From Dehalococcoidia bacterium (lineage in GTDB: Bacteria; Chloroflexota; Dehalococcoidia; Lucifugimonadales; Lucifugimonadaceae): a stretch of 64,000 nucleotides of DNA. The stretch covers positions 45,045 through 109,044 of the forward strand of contig JANQQP010000017.1 in the NCBI GenBank assembly GCA_028285005.1, given 5' to 3'. Positions 24,801 to 33,534 of the stretch are shown in pieces. The notes under the pieces are model-generated. The model was not told the origin of the DNA, made no database searches, and worked only from the letters and a program-made list of their open reading frames with translations. Every line of letters starts with the position of its first letter. Within the stretch, counting starts at the first letter, position 1. The position numbers were made by a program, and so were the translations under genes.

Positions 24801-26093
24801 GTGACCCGGAAACGCAGCAAATCCGGAGCCAGGTCTGCCGTTGGCTCCGAAATCGAATCGCTTGAGCATAAAGCGGTCCTGCTCGATGCTCTTCCCGGTT
24901 GCGTATTTCTGATCGGGCCAGACCATACCGTTCTGGACGTGAACGCCGCAGTCGAAGCCATGGTCGAAGATACGTCGCTAAACGTCATCGGCCAACCGCT
25001 CGAATCAGTCATGAGGAAGCTGGTGGACGGCGACGGAGAACCGCTCGACGTCGATGGCCCTATTGATCGCTGTGTAGCGACACAGGAAGCCCAGCTTCTT
25101 GAAGCGTGGCTGAAGCCCTCCGCCCAGGACGTAGCGCAAGATCAGTCGGAGTCGAAGAGTGTCACGGTCACGGTGCTGCCTGTCTCATCTCCTGGCCACA
25201 CAGACAAGGCGGCCGTGGTAGTCGACGGTGACGCAGTGCGTCAGCCATATGCGCTGCGTGACGCGGTACTCTCGATGGTCAGTCACGAGTTGCGCACCCC
25301 GCTCCTTCACATAAAAGGCTTCGTTAGCACTCTGCTGGAGTCCGATATCCAGTGGGATGAAGAGACGAGGCTCGATTTCCTTCACACGATAGATAGAGAG
25401 GCCGACAGGCTGACCTCCATGGTGAACGATCTGATGGAGATCACTCGCATGGGCTCAGTCGACTTGCCGCTCCATCTCGAAGACACAGATCCATATCTAC
25501 TTTCATACGCCGCCATCGACTCGGCATCCCTGTTCGTCAGCAAGCACCGAGTCCTCGTTGACGTCGCGGAGGACATGCCGAAGATCAGGATGGATGTGCT
25601 GCGGGTCATGGGCGTTCTCGCTAATCTGCTACAGAACGCCAGCAAGTACTCCGAGCCCGGCTCCAAGATCGTGATCGACGCCGAACTCGGGGACACTGAA
25701 ATCACCTTCAGCGTCACGGACGAAGGATCTGGCGTTCCCACAGATAGCCAGGAGAGCATCTTCAACATGTTCTTCAGAGGCGAAAACGCCGTGAAGAGCT
25801 CATCTGGCAGCGGCCTGGGCCTCGCTGTTTGCAAATCTGTGATCGATGCCCACGGCGGCAGGATATGGGTGGAGAGCGAAGCGGGTGAAGGCTCAATATT
25901 CAAGTTCACGATCCCTCTCAAGCTCGGAAGACGCAGGGTGGCGCAGCGGGCGGCGGGCCGCGAGGCTGAGAGGTCGTTACGGAACGGTAAGACAGGCTCC
26001 AGCAAGGTTGCGTCGGCGAAGAAAAGCAAAGAGAAATCGCCGGCAGCCGCTGACGGAAACAGGCGCAAGGGAAAGGTGGCGATCACTCCTTAG
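24801..26093 (+). CDS. PAS-type cytoplasmic sensor histidine kinase
   Basis: 430-residue soluble kinase. A PAS-like sensor occupies about 25-150 (LDALPGCVFLIGPDHTVLDV). The H-box near residue 162 is MVSHELRTPLLHIKGF. The N-box is LLQNASKYSEPG, G1 VTDEGSGVP, F-box FNMFFRG and G2 SGSGLGLAVCKSVIDAHGG. A basic Lys/Arg/Ala-rich tail of about 55 residues (SKVASAKKSKEKSPAAADG) follows the kinase core, which is unusual and might bind nucleic acid or membrane surface. GTG start with GAGG ten bases upstream. It precedes an OmpR-type regulator by 77 bases on the same strand, the likely partner. Confidence 0.9.
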   Translation: MTRKRSKSGARSAVGSEIESLEHKAVLLDALPGCVFLIGPDHTVLDVNAAVEAMVEDTSLNVIGQPLESVMRKLVDGDGEPLDVDGPIDRCVATQEAQLLEAWLKPSAQDVAQDQSESKSVTVTVLPVSSPGHTDKAAVVVDGDAVRQPYALRDAVLSMVSHELRTPLLHIKGFVSTLLESDIQWDEETRLDFLHTIDREADRLTSMVNDLMEITRMGSVDLPLHLEDTDPYLLSYAAIDSASLFVSKHRVLVDVAEDMPKIRMDVLRVMGVLANLLQNASKYSEPGSKIVIDAELGDTEITFSVTDEGSGVPTDSQESIFNMFFRGENAVKSSSGSGLGLAVCKSVIDAHGGRIWVESEAGEGSIFKFTIPLKLGRRRVAQRAAGREAERSLRNGKTGSSKVASAKKSKEKSPAAADGNRRKGKVAITP

Positions 26094-26170
26094 CGCCTGG
26101 CGAACGGCGCGCTACGCAATGCACAGCGAGTTCCTGGCCGGGGATTCGAGAAGATCGGGAGCAGCAATAG

Positions 26171-26893
26171 ATGAAGGGCGATGGCCCGGTAGTGCTCGTC
26201 GTTGATGACGAGCCAGAGACGAGAAAATTCGTCGGGATGAACCTGACGGCTAAGGGCTTTCGCCCACTTCTTGCAGAAGACGGCAGCGAAGCCCTCAAGC
26301 TCTTCGGTGAGCGGCCAGTGGACCTTGTCCTGCTGGACCTGGCGATGCCGGGCCCCAGCGGTGTAGAGGTATGCCGCGCCATCCGCCACACATCAGACGT
26401 GCCGATCGTTGTACTTTCGGGCCATTCACGTGAGAGTGACAAGGTGAGCGCGCTGGACATAGGCGCCGATGACTACGTGACCAAGCCCTTTGGAGTTGCC
26501 GAACTGGTTGCCAGGGTCGGCGCAGCCATCCGGCGAGGTCAGGGCTCCGGTGCGAAGTCCGCTCGGACCTTCGCCTTCGGGCCTCTCTCAGTAGACCTGG
26601 AAGGGCACAGAGTCACCCGTGACGGCATCGAGCAGGTGCTGACCGCAACCGAGTTCCGGCTCCTCTCTCTGCTCATCCGCAACAGGGACCGCGTGCTGAC
26701 TCATCGCTACATACTGCAGTGCGTCTGGGGCAACTCCTTCGCGGAGGACCGTGAATACCTGCGGGCCTACATGTACCGATTGCGCAAGAAGATCGAAGAG
26801 GTCCCATCAGAGCCTCGGCTGATCCGAAATGTACCTGGAGTTGGGTACCGATTTGTCACCGATGAGGCGAAACTGACGGCCAGCCTGAACTGA
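26171..26893 (+). CDS. OmpR/KdpE-type response regulator
   Basis: 240 residues. The receiver has VVDDEPETRKFV, the phospho-acceptor Asp in LVLLDLAMPGPSG, Ser in VVLSGHS and Lys-Pro in DDYVTKPFGVAEL. The winged helix at about 140-232 has LTATEFRLLSLLIRNRDRVL and YLRAYMYRLRKKIEE, GVGYRF. Overall most like KdpE-class regulators. It follows the PAS kinase gene and is probably its partner. Paralogous to the regulator at 27157 (both share MNLTA-G-Y/F and R-YMYRLR/R-YIYRLR patterns), suggesting a local duplication. Confidence 0.92.
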   Translation: MKGDGPVVLVVDDEPETRKFVGMNLTAKGFRPLLAEDGSEALKLFGERPVDLVLLDLAMPGPSGVEVCRAIRHTSDVPIVVLSGHSRESDKVSALDIGADDYVTKPFGVAELVARVGAAIRRGQGSGAKSARTFAFGPLSVDLEGHRVTRDGIEQVLTATEFRLLSLLIRNRDRVLTHRYILQCVWGNSFAEDREYLRAYMYRLRKKIEEVPSEPRLIRNVPGVGYRFVTDEAKLTASLN

Positions 26894-27156
26894 TCTGACA
26901 GGCTCACCCTGCCTTTTTAAGAGGTCGTAGCATCTGAGAAAGGCGGTCGGGGCAAAGACTCCCTGACCGTGACCTCAACCGGCTGTTCAGAGTTTTTTCA
27001 CAGCCAACAGTGTGCCTTTATGACGCGTTCATTGTCGGGCGCTGGCCTGAGTTGGTAAATCAAAGACGGTTACCTGATATCGAGTAGCAAGTCCTGGGCG
27101 TTCGACTGGCCTGATCCCAGCCACGCCGACTGTCCAGCTCAAGGACCGCAGTTCCA

Positions 27157-27936
27157 TTGGTAGAAACCAAGCCGATAATCCTCGTCGCTGATGACGAGCC
27201 CGCCACGCTCAAGTACGTGGCGATGAACCTCACCGCCAGGGGATACCAGGTCCTGACAGCTTCAGACGGCCTCGAGGCGATGAAGCTATTCCGCCGTCGC
27301 GTCGTCGACCTGGCGATGCTCGACATCACGATGCCAGGTATTGACGGCTTCGAGGTTTGCCGACAGATCAGGATGCTCTCAGCCATCCCGATCATCATGC
27401 TCACGGCAAGGGCCCGCGAGGCAGACATTGTGGAAGCCTTCGACAGCGGCGCAGACGACTATGTGACAAAGCCCTTCGGTGTGAAAGAGCTGCTCGCCCG
27501 AGTCCGGTCCGCCATCAGGCGCTCGACAGGCAAGGCCGGCCCGGAATCGGAGCCGGTGAGCTATGGCGACCTTGTGCTGGACCACGGTGCACGCCGAGTG
27601 TGGCATGCCGGGCAGGAGGCCACGCTGACCAGCACAGAGTATTCGCTACTCAGCCTGCTGGTACGCAACAGCGAACGTGTCCTGACGCACCGCTTCATAC
27701 TCGAATCGGTCTGGGGCGGCGAATACTCCACCGAGAAGGAGTACGTGCGAGCCTACATCTACAGGCTCCGTTCCAAGATGAGTCTCGACAGTGGCGACTG
27801 CGACCACATCGTCAGCATGCCCGGCGTCGGCTACATGTTCAAAGCATCGCCAGGCGATTCCGCCCCGGCAGTTTCTCCGAGACCTGCGGCCGAGCAGGTC
27901 GCTTCGGAGACCGTCGGCTCGGGCGACACCCGGTAG
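27157..27936 (+). CDS. OmpR/KdpE-type response regulator, paralogue of the 26171 gene
   Basis: 259 residues. The receiver has VADDEPATLKYVAMNLTARG, Asp in LAMLDITMPGIDG, Thr in IIMLTARARE and Lys-Pro in DDYVTKPFGVKEL. The winged helix has LTSTEYSLLSLLVRNSERVL, EYVRAYIYRLRSKM and GVGYMFKA. A Pro/Ala-rich tail of about 25 residues follows. The start is TTG, with AAGGA about 11 bases upstream; no ATG exists early enough to keep the receiver intact. It lies 263 bases after the previous regulator, so it may have its own promoter. Confidence 0.88.
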   Translation: MVETKPIILVADDEPATLKYVAMNLTARGYQVLTASDGLEAMKLFRRRVVDLAMLDITMPGIDGFEVCRQIRMLSAIPIIMLTARAREADIVEAFDSGADDYVTKPFGVKELLARVRSAIRRSTGKAGPESEPVSYGDLVLDHGARRVWHAGQEATLTSTEYSLLSLLVRNSERVLTHRFILESVWGGEYSTEKEYVRAYIYRLRSKMSLDSGDCDHIVSMPGVGYMFKASPGDSAPAVSPRPAAEQVASETVGSGDTR

Positions 27937-28150
27937 CGTCGACGCTGATCCCGGGACACGTTGCCCTCAAACGACGAAACGTTCGCCGCTTAGCCGGCCC
28001 ATATGACTCGGTTTTCATGTATTTTTGACGTTGCCAGACAGGACATTGATCCTGCTGCCATGACCTCTCTCTTAACCTGCTTGCAGACCGGTGACGTTAC
28101 TGCTCCGGTGATCCGCCTCAGCGCCCTCGAACGCACGGAAACCAACCGCA

Positions 28151-28621
28151 TTGCAGCCTGAAGACTCGCACGACACGACACCGGAGATGACGAACAGAGA
28201 CAGAGGAGCCATCGGCCCCTCACTCACTGGGCCGTACTCCTTCCCACCGGCCGTTTGCGTAGCGTCCAACGATGCCATGTGGGCCGGTCTTCTGTCCCAG
28301 AACCTCACAGTGAGGGGGGCCTCGACCACACAGTGCGAACTCATCAATCTGACGTGCTGCGTCTCATCGATGTCAGAAGGTTCCTGGCTGGTACTCGACG
28401 GTGGATGGCCAGTAGGCGAGCTACAGGTTGCCCTTGATGGAATTAGTGGCACGCTCCGAGAGCGCAAGATCCGCGCTGTGGTAGTCGTCGACGATCTCGT
28501 CGGTCCCCATTCCCTCCCTGAGTTCAGGCCGGACTACGTCGTCAATCGGGCACCGGACATGCGGATACTGGTCCGGGACCTGCTGTCAGTGTTCAGCTCC
28601 ATTCCCGTCAAGTCTGCTTGA
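28151..28621 (+). CDS. Divergent receiver-like protein, unknown function
   Basis: 156 residues with the alternating pattern of a response-regulator receiver: VCVASNDAMWAGLLSQNL, a candidate Asp in SWLVLDGGWPVGEL, KIRAVVVVDDLVG, and PDYVVNRAPDMRILVRDLL at the end. Acidic-pair and Lys positions are degraded, so phosphorylation is doubtful. Start uncertain: TTG 28151 or ATG 28187. The position just after two OmpR regulators suggests a connected role. Call made on fold pattern only. Confidence 0.5.
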   Translation: MQPEDSHDTTPEMTNRDRGAIGPSLTGPYSFPPAVCVASNDAMWAGLLSQNLTVRGASTTQCELINLTCCVSSMSEGSWLVLDGGWPVGELQVALDGISGTLRERKIRAVVVVDDLVGPHSLPEFRPDYVVNRAPDMRILVRDLLSVFSSIPVKSA

Positions 28622-28917
28622 GCGCACCGCTGAGTCCTGTCGGTCCGCTCGGCCGCCTGCTCGTAACGGACAGTGCCGCTGGGAAAGATTGACCTTAAAG
28701 GCGCATGGTGATTGGCCCCGCGAACCCCTGTTGGTCCGCCATCTCATGCCAAACTCGGCGCCCTGAGCGCCGGAGGCCTCCTAGAAGAAGTGAAGAAAAA
28801 CGATGTGCGGGCCATACGGGCGCATCGCTTGTTCACAACGCTGTCATGGAGCAATTTCGGGTCGTTTGCTAAAGTCTGCGCCGCAATAGCGCAGTCACAA
28901 CCCGGACCGAACTACAG

Positions 28918-29982
28918 ATGATGCGGGAAAACTCACCAGAAATAGTCGTCGTTGGCGGAGGCGCAGGTTCCTCTGTCACTCTCAATGGCCTCAGGCGGCG
29001 CAACATCGCTCCGTCAGCCATCGTCACAGCCTTCGACAGCGGCGGCAGCTCAGGTCGGCTACGGGACGAATTCGGGCATCTTGCGCTTGGCGATATCCGC
29101 CAGTGCCTCACCGCTCTTGCCGAGGAGTCACCTGAGACCGAGGCCTTCAGGCTGGCAACGCAGTACCGCTTCACGAACGAGAGCAGCCTGAACGGCCACA
29201 ACCTCGGTGACCTCTTCCTGTCCGCACTCACCGATATGCATACCGATATCGAGATTGCTGTAAGGCAGATGGCACGCATGCTCAGGATCTCCGGCCAGGT
29301 CGTTCCCGTCACGCTCGATAGGGCGGACCTCTGCGCCGAGCTCGTCGACGGCAGCGTGCTGAGAGGCGAGTCGACGATCAACTTGAGCCTCAGGCGCTAC
29401 GACCCTTCTCCTATCAAGCGCGTCTACCTCGACCGTGATGTCAGGGCAAACGAACGGGCGATCCAGGCCATTTACGACGCCGACCTTATAGTGCTCGGAC
29501 CCGGAGATCTCTACACCAGCATCATCCCGAACCTTCTTGTCAGAGGTGTAGCCGAGGCGATCGAAGCGTCTCGTGCCAGGACCGTATTCGTCTGCAACGT
29601 GATGACCAAGCACGGCGAGACAGACGGCTTCACGCCAGCCGACTTCCTGCGTGAGATCAGCATCTACCTCGGCGGCGCCCCGGTCGACTACGCCCTCATC
29701 AACTCCACGCCCGTGTCTATCGAAGCTCAATCCGTCTACTCCGGCGTCAACGCAAAGCCTGTTGAGCTCACCTCGGACCTCGCAGAACGCCTGCAGCCGT
29801 GGTCCCGCCAGCAGATCTGCATCCCGCTCAGCGAGGAACTGGTCCCGGCTGGCGAGGACGAGATGCGGGTGCGGCACGACCCGGACAGGCTCGCCGCAGC
29901 GATCATCGGACTCTTCGACGGCGTCAACCGTGAGCAGACCAACACGGTAACCGGTGGTGAGGTGTTACCTGTTGCCGACTAA
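28918..29982 (+). CDS. yvcK: YvcK/CofD-family gluconeogenesis factor
   Basis: 354 residues. Family hallmarks are VVVGGGAGSSVTLNGLR at the N-terminus, FDSGGSSGRLRDEFG, ALGDIRQCLTAL, LGPGDLYTSIIPNLLV and FVCNVMTKHGETDGFT. YvcK-type proteins bind UDP-sugars and are needed for growth on gluconeogenic carbon sources and for cell-envelope homeostasis in bacilli and actinobacteria. No rapZ or whiA neighbour is seen here, although those often flank yvcK in Firmicutes. Two adjacent ATGs (28918, 28921) are possible starts. A signal peptidase gene follows on the same strand. Confidence 0.92.
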   Translation: MMRENSPEIVVVGGGAGSSVTLNGLRRRNIAPSAIVTAFDSGGSSGRLRDEFGHLALGDIRQCLTALAEESPETEAFRLATQYRFTNESSLNGHNLGDLFLSALTDMHTDIEIAVRQMARMLRISGQVVPVTLDRADLCAELVDGSVLRGESTINLSLRRYDPSPIKRVYLDRDVRANERAIQAIYDADLIVLGPGDLYTSIIPNLLVRGVAEAIEASRARTVFVCNVMTKHGETDGFTPADFLREISIYLGGAPVDYALINSTPVSIEAQSVYSGVNAKPVELTSDLAERLQPWSRQQICIPLSEELVPAGEDEMRVRHDPDRLAAAIIGLFDGVNREQTNTVTGGEVLPVAD

Positions 29983-30112
29983 CAGGCCATTTGGGGTTGT
30001 CCTTCCGACGAAAGATGCCAAAATGGCGGCGCTCGCCAGGAACTCAGATATCGACTCCAACGAGCGATCTGGACAACAGTCGGAAACAGGTAGAGCTAAC
30101 CCCGAGAGGCGC

Positions 30113-30697
30113 ATGAGCAGAGCGGCCAAAATAGCAGGCTACGTAATGGCTGCGATCGTCGCTATCGCTATCGGTGTGACAGCCAGCCTCAGCCTCGGCA
30201 CCGGCTGGCGTGCCTACACGGTGTACGGCGGCAGCATGGAGCCGCACTACGCTGAGGGCGACCTGATCGTCACGTCATCATCGAGCGTAGCGGACGTGGA
30301 GCCGGGCCAGATCATCGTCTTCACCGCCGACTGGGCCTCGGCGAAGTATGAGCAGCGCGTCGTCCACAGGGTTGCGGCTGTTGGAAACGTCGATGGAGTG
30401 CCGTTCGCATACACACGAGGCGATGCGAACTCTGTGGATGACCCTCAGCCGGTGAACCTCAGGACCGATGATGTGAGCGTAGTGCGCTTCAGCGTGCAGA
30501 ACGGAGCGTTCTGGCTGGACATGCTCACAGCGCCATACGCCCTCGCCCTGATATTCGCTGGACTCGGCATAGCTGGAACTGCTGCAGCGCTGGCTACAGG
30601 CAGGTCACCGCTCGGCCTTCGCAACTCCGGGTGGCTCAGGACGGCTCAGCACGCCCCGCAACGGCAAACGACGCCGCATCCAGAGCAGCTGCTCTAG
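30113..30697 (+). CDS. SipW/archaeal-type signal peptidase I
   Basis: 194-residue membrane serine peptidase that removes signal peptides. The first membrane helix is VMAAIVAIAIGVTASLSLG. The nucleophile motif YGGSMEPHYAEGDLI and the second active-site motif QRVVHRV follow. His stands where bacterial LepB enzymes have the catalytic Lys, the mark of the ER/archaeal/SipW type (S26B). YTRGDANSVDD is box E. A second helix is near the C-terminus (YALALIFAGLGIAGTAAAL). Start options are ATG 30113 (GAGAGG close upstream) or ATG 30023, which adds 30 hydrophilic residues. It overlaps the end of the convergent metalloprotease gene. SipW-type enzymes often process specific surface proteins. Confidence 0.87.
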   Translation: MSRAAKIAGYVMAAIVAIAIGVTASLSLGTGWRAYTVYGGSMEPHYAEGDLIVTSSSSVADVEPGQIIVFTADWASAKYEQRVVHRVAAVGNVDGVPFAYTRGDANSVDDPQPVNLRTDDVSVVRFSVQNGAFWLDMLTAPYALALIFAGLGIAGTAAALATGRSPLGLRNSGWLRTAQHAPQRQTTPHPEQLL

Positions 30698-33504
30698 TCC
30701 CTGTCCATCTCCGCCGGCACACTCGTGCGCTTCATCATGTAGAAGCCGCCGGCCAGCATCAGCATGGCCAGCGAGATCGTTAGCAGGACTGTCCACGGCG
30801 GGCCGCCCTGCCGGGTGCTTCCGCTCGCCCCACCGTCATCTGGCGAGCCGAGCAGGGCGAACGGGTTGCCTTCTTGAAGCTGCACAGTCGTGCGGACGGG
30901 CTCTGTCCTGATCTCTCCGGACTCAACCGCCGCGTGGAACTGCTGCGCCGTCGTCCGGTACGCCACCGCCGGTTCCTTATCGTCCGCTGCTGCGATCACC
31001 GTCACGCTGGCGCCATCAATGGCTTCTGGCACTGCAAGCTCGACTGGAGTGGTGTTTCCGGCTGGTGCCCAGTAGGAATAGCTCTGCGCGCTGTCAGCCA
31101 GCTCCACCTGCACCAGGATTTCAGAATCGACGTCTCCTGTGTTCACATCGACGAACGAGCCAGGGAACCCGATCGCAGATGAGCGAGGAGTCATTGCCGG
31201 GAACTGGTTCAGCGCAATCGTCGCCTCCGGGTGCGCAGTTCCACCGATACTGCCGTCATTCTCAGGATTCCACTGGCGGTCGCCGTCCAGGTCATCGAAG
31301 AATCCGTGCCTTATGAAGATCGCGTCGATCTGCTCCTGCGTGACGTCCGGTACGGAGTCGCCGTCCGTGTCAGCGCCCGCGTAGGCCTCAGAAAGGGTCT
31401 CGTACAGCTCTCTAATGTTCGTCACCCGGTTTGGTCCGGCGCCCCAGTCGTCAGTGATCGTCCGCAACAGATCGGCCAGGTCGAGGTCGATATCGTCATC
31501 GTCCGAGCTAACCGGCCGGCCAGGACTCGCTGCTACATCACTGAACTCAATCCCGTCTGGAGCAGCCACGTAGAACACACCGGTCTGACCGGGGCCAAGT
31601 GACTCCGGCCTCACCGATGTCACCTGCTTGAAGACCGTGTTGCCGCCCGAATCGAGCAACTCGATGGTCACTTCAGGGCTGCGGGCCACCTTTGTGCTCA
31701 GGTTTCGCACACGGCCAATCGCAAAGTTGCCCGTTTCGGCGTTCAATGAAGAGACAGATTCAACATCCAGGACGTCTGATGTGCTCGCGTAGTCCTCGGG
31801 TCCATCCTCGAAGTCCAGCAGCAGACCTGCCAGCGTGAACTCCTCCCACCAGCCAACGGCCTCCCAGGGCTTGCGGTCCGCCTCGATGTCATACTCAGCG
31901 CCGATCTTGTAGCGCTGCGGGTTTTCGACCTGTTCGATGTGCTTCGACACCATCACCGAGTAGAACTCGGCGAAACCCTCCACGAACGAATCTGTGGTCA
32001 TCTCGTTGCGGTAGTAGCCGCCGTGGTTCGTGTCGCCAACATGTATCGGAATCTGGTTGTCCTGGACATCCGCGAAGAAGGCATGGCCGAACTCGTGGTA
32101 TTCACGGTTATCCGGCGCTCCCCTGTAGTCAACGTCACTCGAAGGGAAGCCCAGGGCCATGAACGGCTGCAATACCGTCCGGCCGGTGCTTGAGCCGGCA
32201 TAGAAAGCGAACTCTGCTTCACCGGTCGGGTCACAGAAGAACGTCCTCGAATCGCACCAGGCGTAGATCGGGATGGGCAGGCCGTAGTCGAACGGAGCGC
32301 CAACCTGCACGGCAAGCTCGGCCGCCCGGTTGTAGTTCTGGTACAGCTCGATGATCGACGGCCAGCGTTCTGTATCGCCATCGGACGAAGCGTAGTTGTC
32401 GCCGAGGTCCCAGATGTCGAAGTTCATCTCGCAGATGCCGTCTTCGATCTGGTTGGCGCTGAGCGCCCTCGAAAGCGTCACATCTGCTTGCTGAGCGAAT
32501 ATGTGGAAGATCGGCTGAGCGCGGCCGCCGTCTGTCGGCACCAGGACCACACGGCCATTCGCTTCAACCGGCTGCCCGAAGCCATAAGCTCCAGTCTCTC
32601 CGGTAGCTCCAGTGAGCAGCACAGAGTTGTTCGCTGCGTGGATCTCGATTCGCACCATTGGCACAGCGATGCCGCGAGAATCGGTTACGCGGCCCCGTAC
32701 GAGGCAGGAGCCTTCTGGAACATCAGATGGCACAACCACTGTGCCAACCGCCTCGCCCTGGCTGCTGCCGCCGGATCCGCCATCAGGGCTCGACTGTCCG
32801 GTCTCAAGCGAGCCTCCGTCCGGAATGCTCACTCCGCCAGAACCTGTCGAACCGCCAGACGAGCCTCCGGATCCCTGGCCGGGAATTTGCCCGGACGAGT
32901 CACCAGAGCCATCGTTTACAGGGTCCTGGCCATCTCCCACAACACCAGGATTCGTCACAACAACCTGTTCGGGACATGGTTCAGACACGGAGGCCGCGGC
33001 TGCAGCAAGGTCAGATGACAGCTTTCGCATCGCATTGGCATATCGAGTTTCGCCCTTGTAGTCGGAACGAGACTGTCCCAGCGCTCCGTAGTGACTGCCT
33101 TCTACAGAGAAAACACCCGGTGAAGTCGACGGAGGTAGTCCGCAGCCACGTTGGAGCACGTTGACAGGTCCGCTCTCGGTCCAGACAACGGAGACGCTTG
33201 CCGACAGCTCAGTGCTCGGTGGCAGGACATAGTCGCACTCCAACTCGAACAGATCGCCTCGTGACACAACCTCGGCGTCGGAGATGAGCGCCAGCCCAAC
33301 CAGCGACGGCGGACAGGCTATTCCGGCCTCGTTGGCAGATGACACGTTGTCACCGCTATTGAAAAACCCGGTCAGCCACGGTGTGCCCAGCGTTCCACCT
33401 GTAACGATTAGTGCGGCCGCAATAGCGAACATCATCATCGGAGAAGACCTTTTCGACCTTTTAGGCCTGATGTATCTCTGAGAAGTCTCACTGTCCTGGT
33501 ACAT
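30694..33504 (-). CDS. Large membrane-anchored HEFGH metalloprotease-like protein
   Basis: 936 residues. A membrane helix near residue 24-45 (MMMFAIAAALIVTGGTLGTP) and another at the C-terminus (WTVLLTISLAMLMLAGGFYM) place most of the chain outside the cell. In order: a cysteine-containing N-terminal domain, a Gly/Ser-rich linker at about 200-255, a carboxypeptidase-regulatory-like domain (GRVTDSRGIAVPMVRIEI), then a zinc-protease region with YHEFGHAFFADV near residue 470 and a possible third ligand in SFVEGFAEFYSV about 35 residues on. After that come a beta domain, calcium-type loops (DTDGDSVPD and DDLDGDRQWNPENDG) and a final beta domain. Family not recognised beyond the HExxH motif. Thirty bases after the kinase gene in the same operon. 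Confidence 0.75.
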   Translation of the reverse strand: MYQDSETSQRYIRPKRSKRSSPMMMFAIAAALIVTGGTLGTPWLTGFFNSGDNVSSANEAGIACPPSLVGLALISDAEVVSRGDLFELECDYVLPPSTELSASVSVVWTESGPVNVLQRGCGLPPSTSPGVFSVEGSHYGALGQSRSDYKGETRYANAMRKLSSDLAAAAASVSEPCPEQVVVTNPGVVGDGQDPVNDGSGDSSGQIPGQGSGGSSGGSTGSGGVSIPDGGSLETGQSSPDGGSGGSSQGEAVGTVVVPSDVPEGSCLVRGRVTDSRGIAVPMVRIEIHAANNSVLLTGATGETGAYGFGQPVEANGRVVLVPTDGGRAQPIFHIFAQQADVTLSRALSANQIEDGICEMNFDIWDLGDNYASSDGDTERWPSIIELYQNYNRAAELAVQVGAPFDYGLPIPIYAWCDSRTFFCDPTGEAEFAFYAGSSTGRTVLQPFMALGFPSSDVDYRGAPDNREYHEFGHAFFADVQDNQIPIHVGDTNHGGYYRNEMTTDSFVEGFAEFYSVMVSKHIEQVENPQRYKIGAEYDIEADRKPWEAVGWWEEFTLAGLLLDFEDGPEDYASTSDVLDVESVSSLNAETGNFAIGRVRNLSTKVARSPEVTIELLDSGGNTVFKQVTSVRPESLGPGQTGVFYVAAPDGIEFSDVAASPGRPVSSDDDDIDLDLADLLRTITDDWGAGPNRVTNIRELYETLSEAYAGADTDGDSVPDVTQEQIDAIFIRHGFFDDLDGDRQWNPENDGSIGGTAHPEATIALNQFPAMTPRSSAIGFPGSFVDVNTGDVDSEILVQVELADSAQSYSYWAPAGNTTPVELAVPEAIDGASVTVIAAADDKEPAVAYRTTAQQFHAAVESGEIRTEPVRTTVQLQEGNPFALLGSPDDGGASGSTRQGGPPWTVLLTISLAMLMLAGGFYMMKRTSVPAEMDRD

Positions 33505-33534
33505 CTATTCAGCACACCTCTTGCGGAGCCTGCA

